Positions 53,401 through 64,000 of a stretch of 64,000 nucleotides of DNA are shown piece after piece. The notes below the pieces were generated by a model. The model was not told the origin of the DNA. It ran no database searches and saw only the letters and a list, made by a program, of their open reading frames with translations. The DNA is from Holacanthus passer (taxonomy: Eukaryota > Chordata > Actinopteri > Pomacanthidae). Each line of letters starts with the position of its first letter. Positions within the stretch are counted from its first letter, which is position 1. The DNA lies in the NCBI GenBank assembly GCA_025331565.1, contig JAFREQ010000130.1, positions 749,001-813,000 of the forward strand. Direction: 5' to 3'. Made by a program: the position numbers and the translations under genes.

Positions 53401-56400
53401 GTCTAGATGAGTTAAACATGGCCATGAGTCAGATCCTCAGCACCATGAAGATTCACAACTTCGAGCCGGAGGTTCAGCTGGAGGCTCTGCAGGCCAGTCT
53501 GGTCTTCCTCTGCCCAGGTACGCTCCGCTTTCTCTTTGATTCATTTCACCAACATTGAAGTGCCCTTTCTTTCATGTTCACGCACATCTGGAGGTGACCT
53601 GCCCATCAAATGTTGGCTGTCCGCTGATTTTAGATTTTTTTAGTTGATGATAAAAAGTTTTCTATCTTAAGACTTAATCAAATGAGTGTGGAATATGAAA
53701 TCAGTTACTGCAGTGATGAACCCACAGCAACACTGACTGACTGGACTATAGTATATTTGCCTTCTTCAGCAGGGGAATGCAAAGCTGGTTCAGTGGAGCA
53801 GCTTGTTTAGTTTTCATTTCTGTCAAAATGAGGCTACAGTGTCTTCTTCCTCTGCTCCCGGAACAAAATCCTAATTCGATTAATGATTGATAACAGAGCG
53901 GGTGTCTCTCTCTCTCTCTCTGTGTTTTTGTGCCTCTTTGTCCTCACTTGTTTCCTCGCTGTGTGTGTGGACTCGCAGACAGGAGTCTGAGGGAGCACGG
54001 CGTCTCGGTCACAGATCCCGACATGGCCGACGTGTCGCTGAAGGTCCTGAAAAACCAGTGTGTGGTGGAAGGAGCTCACACCCTCTACCTGGAGGTTCTC
54101 AACCGGGTACGAACCCACTGAGCAACCCCGGAACATCGCTCTGTTTCCTCCACTTTCTCTCCACAGTTTGACACTTTTTTGCCTGTGCATGCTTTTCTTT
54201 TTTAAGTCTGACCTGACATAATGCACCAAAATGATAATGACAACACAGAACACAAAGAACAGGGTTGGATCAAAAATGCCCTGGTGGGATTTTGAACTGC
54301 ACACAAAAGAGATGCAGTGTACAAATCCTCAGCCTGTACATATAGTTCTCATTCATTACATAAATTCAACAACAGTTAATCCATTCATTGTGGACGTTCT
54401 ACTGAAGGTTGTCCTGCAATCAGAACATTGTAAAGATGTAATTACATTCTACAAAGAATTTGTCCGTTGACTTTCTGCCTGAGGGCTGGATGGTAAACAG
54501 GGACAAGAACAGCTTCTGAAAAGAGTTGAAACAAGAAAAACGGAATCACATGTCAGTGGGGAAGTCAAAAGCCAATTATTCACTGTAATGTCTAATAATG
54601 TCCGTAACCATTTAAGCCATTTGACAGATCTATATTTAGACAATAGCTGACGGCAAAACTTTTTTTATTTGACTTTTTTTAACGTCAGAAACAAAATATA
54701 CAACAAAAGCCACCATAACATAAAGTATCACAAGTCTTTGAGTCCATGAAGGGTATAGCATGAAGTATAAACTCTTTAATTTCAATGTGCTGTACGTAGG
54801 ACAAAATAATTCCACAGCATATGATCAGTGGGCAAAAGGACGCTCAAGACAGACTGAGTCCTAAATCTTAAACCTCAGGTTGTTTTACACCCAGAAAATA
54901 CTAAAGCAGTCCACTATATCATTCATCCATCATGTGTCTGTGTGCAGTTCATCAGCAGCTCCACCATCCAGAGGTGTGGTCTGAAGGTGCTCTCCGCTCT
55001 GGCTGACTGCTCCGGTGCAGTGGACCTGCTCTGCCAACAGGGGGCGATCGACACAGTGCTGCACACACTACAGATGTTCCCACAGGAACGAGGTAAAACA
55101 AACAGGCCTAATTGAACCCAAATTAGATTTTTGTCAGCACTGGAGAGAAAAAATGAGTTAAAGCATCTTAACATCCATTTATAAGCCATGTGTCAAACAG
55201 AATTCACAACAGGACACTGAAGCATTTCCTCTATAATGAACATATCATGATTTCACTGACACAACAGTAAAATATCTTTCATCACTCATTGCTTTTGGAA
55301 AGTTTTTGGAAAGTGATGTTGGATTGCATTATTAGAAAAAAAAAGTCTGTAATCTGAACTATTATGAGTTGAATACTAAATCATACTTCACAATCTTCCT
55401 CCAGAGATACACTACTGGGGTCTGACCCTGCTCCACTACCTCGTGTCCAAGAAGAAGCTGTCGAGGATGATCGTACCCGTGCTGGCCTCCGTCGTGGTCG
55501 CCTCGCTCGTCCAGTACAGAGACGACTTTGAGATGCTGCTGAAGGTGAGCTGAGATGGAGTATGATGAATCCACAGATGAATAGAAAATCATTGAGTTTG
55601 TTGACCGCCGCATTCCTTTTAATTCTGTTGTTCACAGTCTGTTTCTCGTCTTTTATCATTAAGTGCTTAACCTGCAATTTCGTTCTCGACACTTTGTCAA
55701 GAATTAGCGGACGTCGCAACTCGCCAATGAAACTCTTAGAAACTAAATCATTTTAGAAGTAGCAGCTCTTTGAAGCATTTTGACTCAAACTCAAATGCTG
55801 TCAAAATGTCACATTGGGAACTGCCACATCATGTAGCCCTGCTTTAAACGTATCTCACAGTTGTTTCCATATTATTACACGTGACTCCTACTGTTCAAAT
55901 GTTAAGTGTTGATGTGACTGATTGCTTGTTGATTGCAGGCTATAAACAAAGTAAAACTGACTCCACTTCTCTTTCTTGTTACTGATTATAGCTTTGTGCT
56001 TTGTCGACTCCTGATCTGTGTCTGGTCGTGTGTCCGGCAGTGTTTCCAGGTGGCTTTGCGGATGCTGGACGCCTGTTCAGGAGCAGCGGCTGAACTGCAG
56101 AGAGAAGACTTTGACAGGCAGATCTTCCAGCAGCTCAGAGAGGAGGCTCCTGACCACAGCAACAACCCGGTGAGTCAGACGATCGGGCACACTATTTCCT
56201 CCTCTTTTGCTCATTTGTTTTTGTGTCTCTCTTCTCATCACTGACTGTAATCGCAGGTCCTCTGCACCCGTGAAAACTGGATTTACAGATCAAGTTTGAC
56301 CTTATTGATCTTGATGTTTTCGAAAGGAACCAGGGCAGCATTTTTCTAGATTCTGGACTTTTCGGGTTTGATCTGCTGCCATGTTGAAACACAGCCTGTG

Positions 56401-59400
56401 CACACACTGAACACTGGAACAGACCAGACCAGCTTGAATACACCTCACTTTATGCGTATAGGCCACTTGTCTACTTCTTGTTCTTAGAAAACAAAGTTCT
56501 TAGAAAGTGCCTTGCTAGACAGAAGGTGAACCTTCACTGTGATTTGATAAACATGGTTTAATGTCTTCTCCCTCTCTGTCTGCTGTCAGCTGCGTAGGTC
56601 GGTGTGTCTGGCTCTGTGTAAGATGTGGAACGACTCAGAGCTACACTACAGCATGCTGGAAAAGGCCTGCGAGGACGGAGACACCGCGATGGCCGAGTGT
56701 CTGATCGAGCTGGGCGCCGACATCAATAAGAAGACCAAAACGGAATCTCTCATCTACCAGGTCAGAGGTCACAAAAAAGTGGTCCGCAGCTTTTGACCTG
56801 ATGATACACGGCGCTGATAACACATTTCAAACTGCACCATGAACAAATTCAGCCTCAATACTCCACCAATAGATCGATTGATCAGTAATTGGAATCGTCA
56901 TCAGTCTCAGTCGTGGTCCCTGTGTCTTCAGGTGTGTGAGCGAGGCGGACCCCTCGAGCTGGTGGAGCTGCTGCTCAGCCGAGGCGTCCACGAGCAGCAG
57001 CTCCGCAGGGCGCTGGCCGTGAGCGTGAAGCGGGCCGACGGACCCACAGTCATTCAGCTGCTGGGCCGTCTGGGTCTGGACTTCAACAACAGCGCCCTCT
57101 GCCTCGGGGGCTTCAGGCTGGGCTGCCTGGACGCCGCCTGGCTCTGCCCCCTGCTGGCTGAAAGAGGCAGGACACACAGTCTCCGTTACAACAACAGTGA
57201 GGAAGAGTTGATGCTTTTCTCTCGTTGATTACTTTGTGAATTGATCATTTTTAGGTTTTGGATGAAGTAAAGTAATTTGTACTTCACAATTTTCTGTCAC
57301 TTTCTAGACTCTACAGTTACAAACAGCCCAGTCTTAATTTTTGTGAAATGTGTTTTGTCTTTAAGGTAAAGGCATGAGTCTGGCGAGGTACATTCAGTCT
57401 TTGCAGAGGTCCAAGAGCAGCAGCGGTCCTCCTCGATCTCTGGTCGACCCCTGTCTGACCTCTGGCTACATTTCTGACGAGAGCGACGACTCCAGCTTCA
57501 GCTTCGTGTCCATGGACGACAGCCTGCTTTTCAATGAAGACCTGGAGAGCGACGGTAAAGTTTCAGAGATGTTGGCTGGAGCTTTCTTACGCCACACAGA
57601 GCACAGGCAGTTGAGAAGTAACTGTTCCACCTTTATACATTAATATGATCTAGTGTGGAGTTCAGCGAATGTCCTGACATTTATTAGATTTATACGGCTT
57701 TCGACTGCAGTTCTGTTGTGCTCTCTTCTATAACACTGTAACATTGTCTTCTCAGATCACACACAGTAACATCCTGTATGTTTCCACTTCATTGATTAAC
57801 ATTATGTCATCCATCCAACTCTTTACACATCAGAGAAGTCACGCTGATTAGTTATAGATGTTTCTGACTTATTAACCTCGGTTTATTTTTACTCATTTCA
57901 GTAATTAGTTTTTTCATTTGATGTGATGAACAATAAGTTAAATGTTCTAATTTAATTTAATTTTGTTAAATTATTTGTAAACCATGTGGATACAGCAAAA
58001 AAAATGAAAAAAATAAAATAAAATTGTGAACATGGTTGTGGCAAGCGGCTGAAACTGAAATAAAAATGAATTTGCAGAGGCAGCCCCCCCTGCAGGCCAA
58101 CAGTGGGACTGTCAGTGAAATTGTCACACATGTCACAAATGCTAATTGAAAAATTAGATGGCATAAAGTAGAGAGCTGTAACAAATACTGTTCTAACATA
58201 AATGAAGACGCCTCTTACTGTGTGCTTTTTCTTTTGCAGGCAGTGATTCTCTGTCCGGGGTTTTGTCTCCAAAGCCACATAATAACTCGACAGAAGAGTT
58301 GAGAGGGGGCTCCTTCAAAAGGAAGCAGGGGCGTCGCAGACATGCCAGCGCCGAGGTAAAGCCTCTCCATTAACATTTAGCACTTTATGCTCAGGTGATT
58401 TCATGTTATTATTATTATCCTGTGTTTAGTATAGTTCAGAATATCGTTTTCACCTGTTTCCTCACTGTTGGTTCTTTCTCTCTTTCCTTCTCCAGAGCGG
58501 CCAAACAGAGAATGATCACAGCGAGCCTGCACACAGGCGATACGGACGGACCGGCTCAAACCAAAAAGGTATTTCCATCAGATTCTACTCGGTTCAACAT
58601 TATTCTCATTCTGTCAAACACAGCAGCGTAAACCTTTCTGTGTTGATGACTGTGTAATTTCATTGTCATATAACAGTTCCAACGTTGAACACCCAAAAGT
58701 GAAAAGGTAGCACACACACAGATCTTCAGGACAAAGTTGACTAATCTCAATTTCACCTTTTTATTTTGGTCATGTCAACAAAGACATGAGGGGAAAGTGG
58801 AAGTGTAATTTTTTTTTTTTAAAAGAGCAGCAACAATCTTATCGTTGTTGTTGCATCTTTCAGGCTCAGATCATGTTGCTTTACAAGTCACGTAAAAGCT
58901 CTTGAGTCATGACAGGTAGTTCATGATGTGTCTCCTCCTCAGTGTTCGGATGTGGTGAGAACTCTGCTGCTCTGCCCAAAGAGAGGGAGAGGATCCGCCT
59001 GCTCGACCTGTCAGGCAACGAGCTGGACTCTCTGTCCTGTCTGATGGACGACGGCTTGGTCCAGCAGCATCTGGAGCATCTCCTCCGTCTGGACCTGAGC
59101 CACAACTGTCTGCTGGAGTTTCCCTCAGCTCTGTGCCAGGTAAAGCGCTCGATCTGTGCTGAATCACCGACATATGAAAAGATGAAAGGAAATGAACGCT
59201 GAGGGTTTTTGTTTTGGATTTGACAGAGTTTGAAGAGTCTGACTCGACTGGACCTGCAGAGTAACCAGCTCCAGTCGCTGCCGGTGGAGCTGCTGTCTCT
59301 GCTCTCGCTGAACACGCTGAACGTCTCCCGCAACTGTGTGGGTCCCCTGCTGACCTTTGACCCCACTGTCACCTGCCCATCACTGCGGCAGCTCAATCTG

Positions 59401-62400
59401 TCTTTCAACAAAATCACTGTGCTCCCTGACGAGCTGGGCCGCGCCACGGATCAACTGGAGGAGCTGTTAGTGGAAGGGTAGGTTTGAACATGAGCAGATG
59501 TTGTTTTCTGGGCACACACACATATATATAGTACGTATATATATACTATGCTGCAGGTTCCCCAGTCAAACATAATCATGTTATTCTGTCACAGTATGAG
59601 ATAAGTTATTTTTCTTCTTCCTCTTTTCAGGAACAGTATCTCCGAGCTTTGTGTTCCTCTGTGTCTGCTAGAGATCAAACTGCTTGACGTGAGCAAGAAC
59701 AGTGTGGAGAATATTTCTCCAGACTTCCTGACCCGCTGCCCCAAACTGGAAACGTTCAACGTCTCCATGAACAAAATCTGTGAGGACTGAACCATCAACT
59801 GATTATTAGATTCAAAATCTGCAACTGAAAAAAAACTCAAGCACATCGTGACCAGGAATAAGATCATGTGGACAGACAAAAATCTTGAGCTATTTAGTGT
59901 TGAATTTCATGAATCCATATCTTTTTCTCCAAAATGTAAACATCTTGTGATGAGCGTTCAAAGATATGACTGTTTTTCTCCAGGTTCACTGTCACATCTC
60001 CCGTCCAAGATCACGACACTAAAACTAGCAAACAACAGCTTCACTGAAGTTCCAGAGGCCATACGTAACCTCCCGAAGTAAGTCAGACAAATTCTCGAAT
60101 GTACACACAGACACTAACTTCATCCTTCTTCTGATAGCACTGTTTCATTGTCTCTTTGTCCAGTTTGCGGTCAGTGGACATGAGAACCAATCAAATTGCT
60201 GCTCTGCCTGGTCCAAGTTTCTGGGAGTCCAGCAACCTCAGAGAGCTGATGTTCAGTCAGAACTGCATCAAAGATCTGGATCTGAGTGGACCCATCTACA
60301 AATGGGCCCGACTGGAGAAACTCCACCTGAGCGACAACAAGCTTGCTGAGGTGAAGAATAGTTTGCTTTCCAAAAAAAAGTTTACATGGTTTTCTTAGCC
60401 ATCATGCGCCCTTATTTATGTATTATTTATCGGTGGTGTATGTGTTCAGATCCCTCCGCAGATCGGCCTGTTGGAGGGCCTGACCTCCCTGGACGTGAGT
60501 CGGAACGCTAACCTGCGCTCCTTCCCCGATGAGATGGGGAAACTGAGTCGACTGTGGGACCTGCCGCTGGACGGCCTTCGACTCCAGCTGGACCTCAAAC
60601 TCATCGGCAGCAAGACCAAAGACATTGTCAGGTCAGGAGCTTGTTCTTTGCCAAGATATTAAAATTAGATTTAAAAATTGTGATATTTTTTTCCCACTTT
60701 ATGATCCGTCAGTCTTGAATTTGTAGAAGAAGAAATAAAATTGAACAAATCTCATAATAAATAAAAAGCTTTGATCCAGGTTCCTGCAGCAGCGGCTGAA
60801 GAAGGCAGTGCCGTACTACCGGATGAAGCTCATCGTGGTGGGGAACGCGGGCAGCGGGAAGACCTCCCTGATCCAGCAGCTGATGAAGGTGAAGCGCTCC
60901 CAGTTGAACTCGAAGCGGACCGCTGTCGGCATTGACGTCCGGGACTGGACCATTAGGGAACGGGACAAGAAGAAAATGGTGCTGAACGTCTGGGACTTCT
61001 CAGGTTGGACAACATATTAGAATGAGCAGGAAGCTGAGTCTGAAGTTTTCAGGTCTGAGTCATTTGCACTAGAACCCATGCAAGAAAACAATCGAAACAA
61101 GAATCACAAAAGTACATTTTTCACATGAGTGAAAAAGCGACTTTGTTTAATGACACTGATTGGACTTTTGAAGAGATATGTGGGTTTGGGTTCACTCCCT
61201 GCTTCTCCCCCTACAGGTGGAGAGGAGTTCAGCGGCTCGCACCCTCACTTCCTGACTTCCAGAGCTCTCTACTTGGTCGTGTACAACCTCAGCAAAGGAG
61301 CCAGTCAGGTGGACGCCATCAAGCCCTGGCTCTTCAACATCAAAGTGAGTCATAAACCAAAGATTCACATTGTTCTGATGAAAAACTTCTGAAGTGCGAG
61401 GGGGTTTAATGATCACAAACAAATGATTTAAATAAATTTTACTGGCAAAAGCTCAGTTTCAGAACCCGCCTGACAGGGCTTCAGGTCTATCTGGGGAACT
61501 GATCCTGTCCAAGACTCAATTTGACAGTTTTCTTGACTCAGCATAGAGCTGTGGGAAAGTCATTCACATGATTGATGATGATTTTTAAGTTAACGATAAA
61601 AATGTTTTGGAAACCACAGCTAACTTTGAAAAGTAAATTATGAACACGTGTAGATATTTTTTTCCAGCTTTTGAAACTGCTCACTGCTCTTCGCTTCAGG
61701 CCGTAGCTCCTCTGTCCCCCGTCATCCTGGTGGGAACCCACACAGATGTGAGCGAGGAGCCGCAGCTTCAGGCCTGCCTGACCAAGATCAGAGAGGAGCT
61801 GCTGAACCACCAGAGCTTCCCCACCATCAGGGACTATCACATGGTCTCCGCCTGCGAGGACTCGGACGCCATGACGAAGCTCCGCAAGGCCATCGCCAGG
61901 GAAGTCACCAACTTCAAGGTAAAAGAACACAAACGGCAGATTGAACCTTTCCTTGGTTCCTCCTCTCCTCTGTCCTCAGCTCCTCATTTCCTCTCCCTGC
62001 CTCAGATCCAGGGCCAGCCTGTGATGGGCCAGCTGGTTCCAGACAGCTACGTGGAGCTGGAGCGCCGGGTTCTGCAGGAGAGAACCAGGGTTCCCCCAGA
62101 GTTCCCCGTCCTCCGGCACCAGGAGCTGCTGCAGCTCATCCAGGAGAGTCAGCTGCAGCTGGAGGAAGCCGAGCTGCCTCACGCTGTCCACTTCCTCAGT
62201 GAGGCCGGTCAGTAACCTGCGACATTGACATCACACAGGCCTTTATGGAAAGAAAGGGATGATACCTTTACATAAATGTAGTGTCTTAATTTGTCAGTAT
62301 TCCTCAGCTCTGCTTCATCTTAGCATCAGCACTTACTGTTTTATCATGACGGAAACATTCAGCAGACAGAGAACAGGATGATGTGTGATTGTATGAATGT

Positions 62401-63888
62401 AAATCTGTCTGTACCTTCCCTTCATTAAGGCTTTGCAGTCCATTTCTCAGATACTGTTTGGAGGAGAATTAGATGCAGAGTTGTAGCTATTCTACAACCT
62501 ACATTTGAAATATTGTCTCACGCATCAACAATGAATCTGATCAGGTGTTGTATATTTTCCTCCTCTGTCTCTGAAGGCGTTTTACTGCACTTTGATGATC
62601 CTGCACTTCAGCTCCAGGAGCTCTACTTTATCGACCCACAGTGGCTGTGCAACATCATCTCCCAGGTAGCTTCATCTGAACACACACAGACGATCACACA
62701 GGCTTTGAGTGTTTGTTCAGGTTAACTGATCTTGTTTTGTGCTGCAGGCTGAAAACAAGACAGCAGCTTTCAATTGTATCTACTGATAATATCTGTTGTC
62801 ATTCAACTGAACCTGTACATATTATTTCAATTGTGGAAAAACAGTATGTGTCCAAATAAAAATAAGTGCAGATATTATTCACATTAAGTGTTGAAGAGAG
62901 ATGCAGGAAGTCGCTCAGAACTAATACCTCCAAAATGCGGGCCTCATAAAATCCCTTTTTTTATTAACACTCATACGCATGTAATGATAATAATAAGGTT
63001 TATTTGTATAGCACCTTTGATACAAGAAAAGCAGCTCAAAGTGCTTTACAACAAACTGAACTATTAGGGTTTCAGTTTTGTCCTCATTTAACTTTAAGAA
63101 ATTATTGCTTATCCATTTATTTGTTGCCAAAAGACATATAATAATGGAGTTTTTATGCAGGTGTCGTCTGTTCTCTGTGTAGAAGCTGACATTAAAGAGC
63201 TGTGGCTTCTGGGAGCATCCCAAAGGAGTTGTTCAGCGCTCAATGGTGGAAAAGTTTCTGTTCGAGACCAAATGTTTCCCCAAGAGCCACCTGACGCAGT
63301 TCTTCAAACTGCTGGAGAAGTTTCAGATCGCGCTGCCCTTCAGCGAGGAGCAGCTTCTGGTGCCCAGCAGGTTGCTTTCAGTTTGCAGCTACAGATGTCT
63401 GTGTTTTCGGATTCTGCCAGAGAGACCAAATAAATGATCATATCCAAATATTTCCATCTGTGACCACTCATCTCGTCTTCTCCAGTTTGTCCAAACACAG
63501 ACCGGTGATAGAGCTGCCTCACTGTGAGAACTCGGAGGTGATCGTGCGTCTGTACGAGATGCCGTACTTCCCCATGGATTACTGGTCTCGCCAGATCAGC
63601 CGCTTACTGGAGTTTTCTTCTTACCTGCTTTGTGGAAGAGGTAAAGAGAGCGTTTCATCAGGGCTGCTCCTCTGCAGGCACAAATTCAAAGAAAGAACCC
63701 ACTAATTTATAAACTGCATTATCTCGCTGTGTGTTGTCCAGAAAAAGTGGTGCGACCCAACCGGATCTACTGGAGGAGAGGTGTGTACCTGAGCTGGTCC
63801 CCGGAGGCCTACTGCCTGGTGGAGGCAGCCTCGGTGGAGCAGAACCCCTCCAGCTTCGTCAGGATAACTGTGCCCTCTTCACAAAAAG
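44402..63888 (+). CDS. lrrk2: Leucine-rich repeat kinase 2, armadillo to COR part (3' end off window)
   Basis: LRRK2 is a large ROC-COR GTPase/kinase acting on Rab GTPases at membranes. Coding exons: 44402-44537, 45522-45607, 46075-46184, 47036-47124, 47981-48118, 48417-48551, 50102-50233, 50805-50924, 51651-51811, 51899-51975, 52291-52397, 53075-53204, 53393-53517, 53979-54106, 54948-55092, 55405-55544, 56041-56169, 56590-56760, 56932-57196, 57366-57554, 58240-58355, 58496-58568, 58943-59139, 59227-59477, 59631-59779, 59984-60077, 60164-60350, 60450-60631, 60780-61003, 61217-61344, 61700-61918, 62006-62207, 62577-62665, 63183-63370, 63486-63640, 63742-63888. Regions are armadillo 1-696, ankyrin about 700-840, a linker to 967, LRR 968-1320, ROC 1321-1511, then COR. 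The P-loop is GNAGSGKT (Lys 1348). DFSG and VGTHTDVS follow. Residues equivalent to human R1398 and R1441 are Gly and Val. Kinase and WD40 exons lie beyond the edge. Confidence 0.96.
48552..50101 (+). other. lrrk2 intron 6
   Basis: The longest lrrk2 intron in the window (1.55 kb). No coding, RNA or repeat signal was recognised. Confidence 0.5.
59520..59548. repeat. Inverted AT-rich repeat
   Basis: ATATATATAGTACGTATATA forms a near-perfect palindrome in an lrrk2 LRR-region intron. Confidence 0.6.
62984..63053 (+). repeat. Dispersed teleost repeat (GTATAGCACCTTT type)
   Basis: It contains GGTTTATTTGTATAGCACCT and CAGCTCAAAGTGCTTTACAA, which I recognise as one of the most widespread short repeats in fish genomes. 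It lies in the lrrk2 intron between exons 33 and 34. Confidence 0.65.
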
Positions 63889-64000
63889 GTGCCGTCGTTT
63901 TACAAAAATCAAGTCTTGCTGAACTCTAAATGCCTGAAAGGATTCTGTTTAAATGACATGAAAGGACATTTTAATCATATTATAGACAACTGAGGTGAAA

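Noticed and set aside
58881..59447. 188-codon minus-strand ORF
   Set aside because: Antisense shadow of lrrk2 LRR exons.

Overview
The window is nuclear DNA from a ray-finned fish, most likely a percomorph teleost. The evidence is vertebrate gene families split into many short GT-AG exons, compact introns, abundant (CA)n/(GT)n microsatellites, and several short dispersed repeats of types common in teleost genomes. No prokaryotic, organellar or viral gene block is visible.

Layout, left to right: (1) deaf1, minus strand, 1-5078. The first eight coding exons are present and the 3' part lies off the left edge. (2) bet1l, minus strand, 7418-9871, complete in four coding exons. (3) A plasma-membrane Ca2+ ATPase of the PMCA1 type (atp2b1, probably the fish b copy), plus strand, 13250-30884. 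It has 20 coding exons and 1254 codons, with a candidate non-coding 5' exon near 11.8 kb. (4) gtse1, plus strand, 33944-39006, 11 coding exons, 708 residues. (5) An unnamed gene, plus strand, 40271-43035, four exons, 290 residues, carrying a PARP/ADP-ribosyltransferase-like domain. It sits behind a TATA box and several interferon-response-like (ISRE) motifs. (6) lrrk2, plus strand, from 44402 off the right edge. Thirty-six coding exons (about 1771 residues) cover the armadillo, ankyrin, LRR, ROC and most of the COR regions. The kinase and WD40 parts are outside.

Exon boundaries were placed by hand from splice sites and reading phase, and every junction listed keeps frame. Identities rest on remembered vertebrate family sequences, not on a search. 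The genes are not one pathway. They are housekeeping and signalling genes: transcription factor, Golgi SNARE, Ca2+ pump, mitotic microtubule protein, and ROC-COR kinase. In human the same families lie on chromosomes 11p15, 12q and 22q13, so the order is lineage-specific.

The parts most worth a second look are: the uncharacterised ART-like gene with its interferon-type promoter; the same GGAANNGAAA composite element upstream of neighbouring lrrk2; lrrk2 ROC residues that differ from human at two sites known for Parkinson variants (R1441 and R1398 equivalents); a GC-AG intron, an extra 45-nt exon and a (TG)n-loaded splice acceptor in deaf1; and a very long Lys/Glu linker with a 27-nt microexon in the Ca2+ pump.
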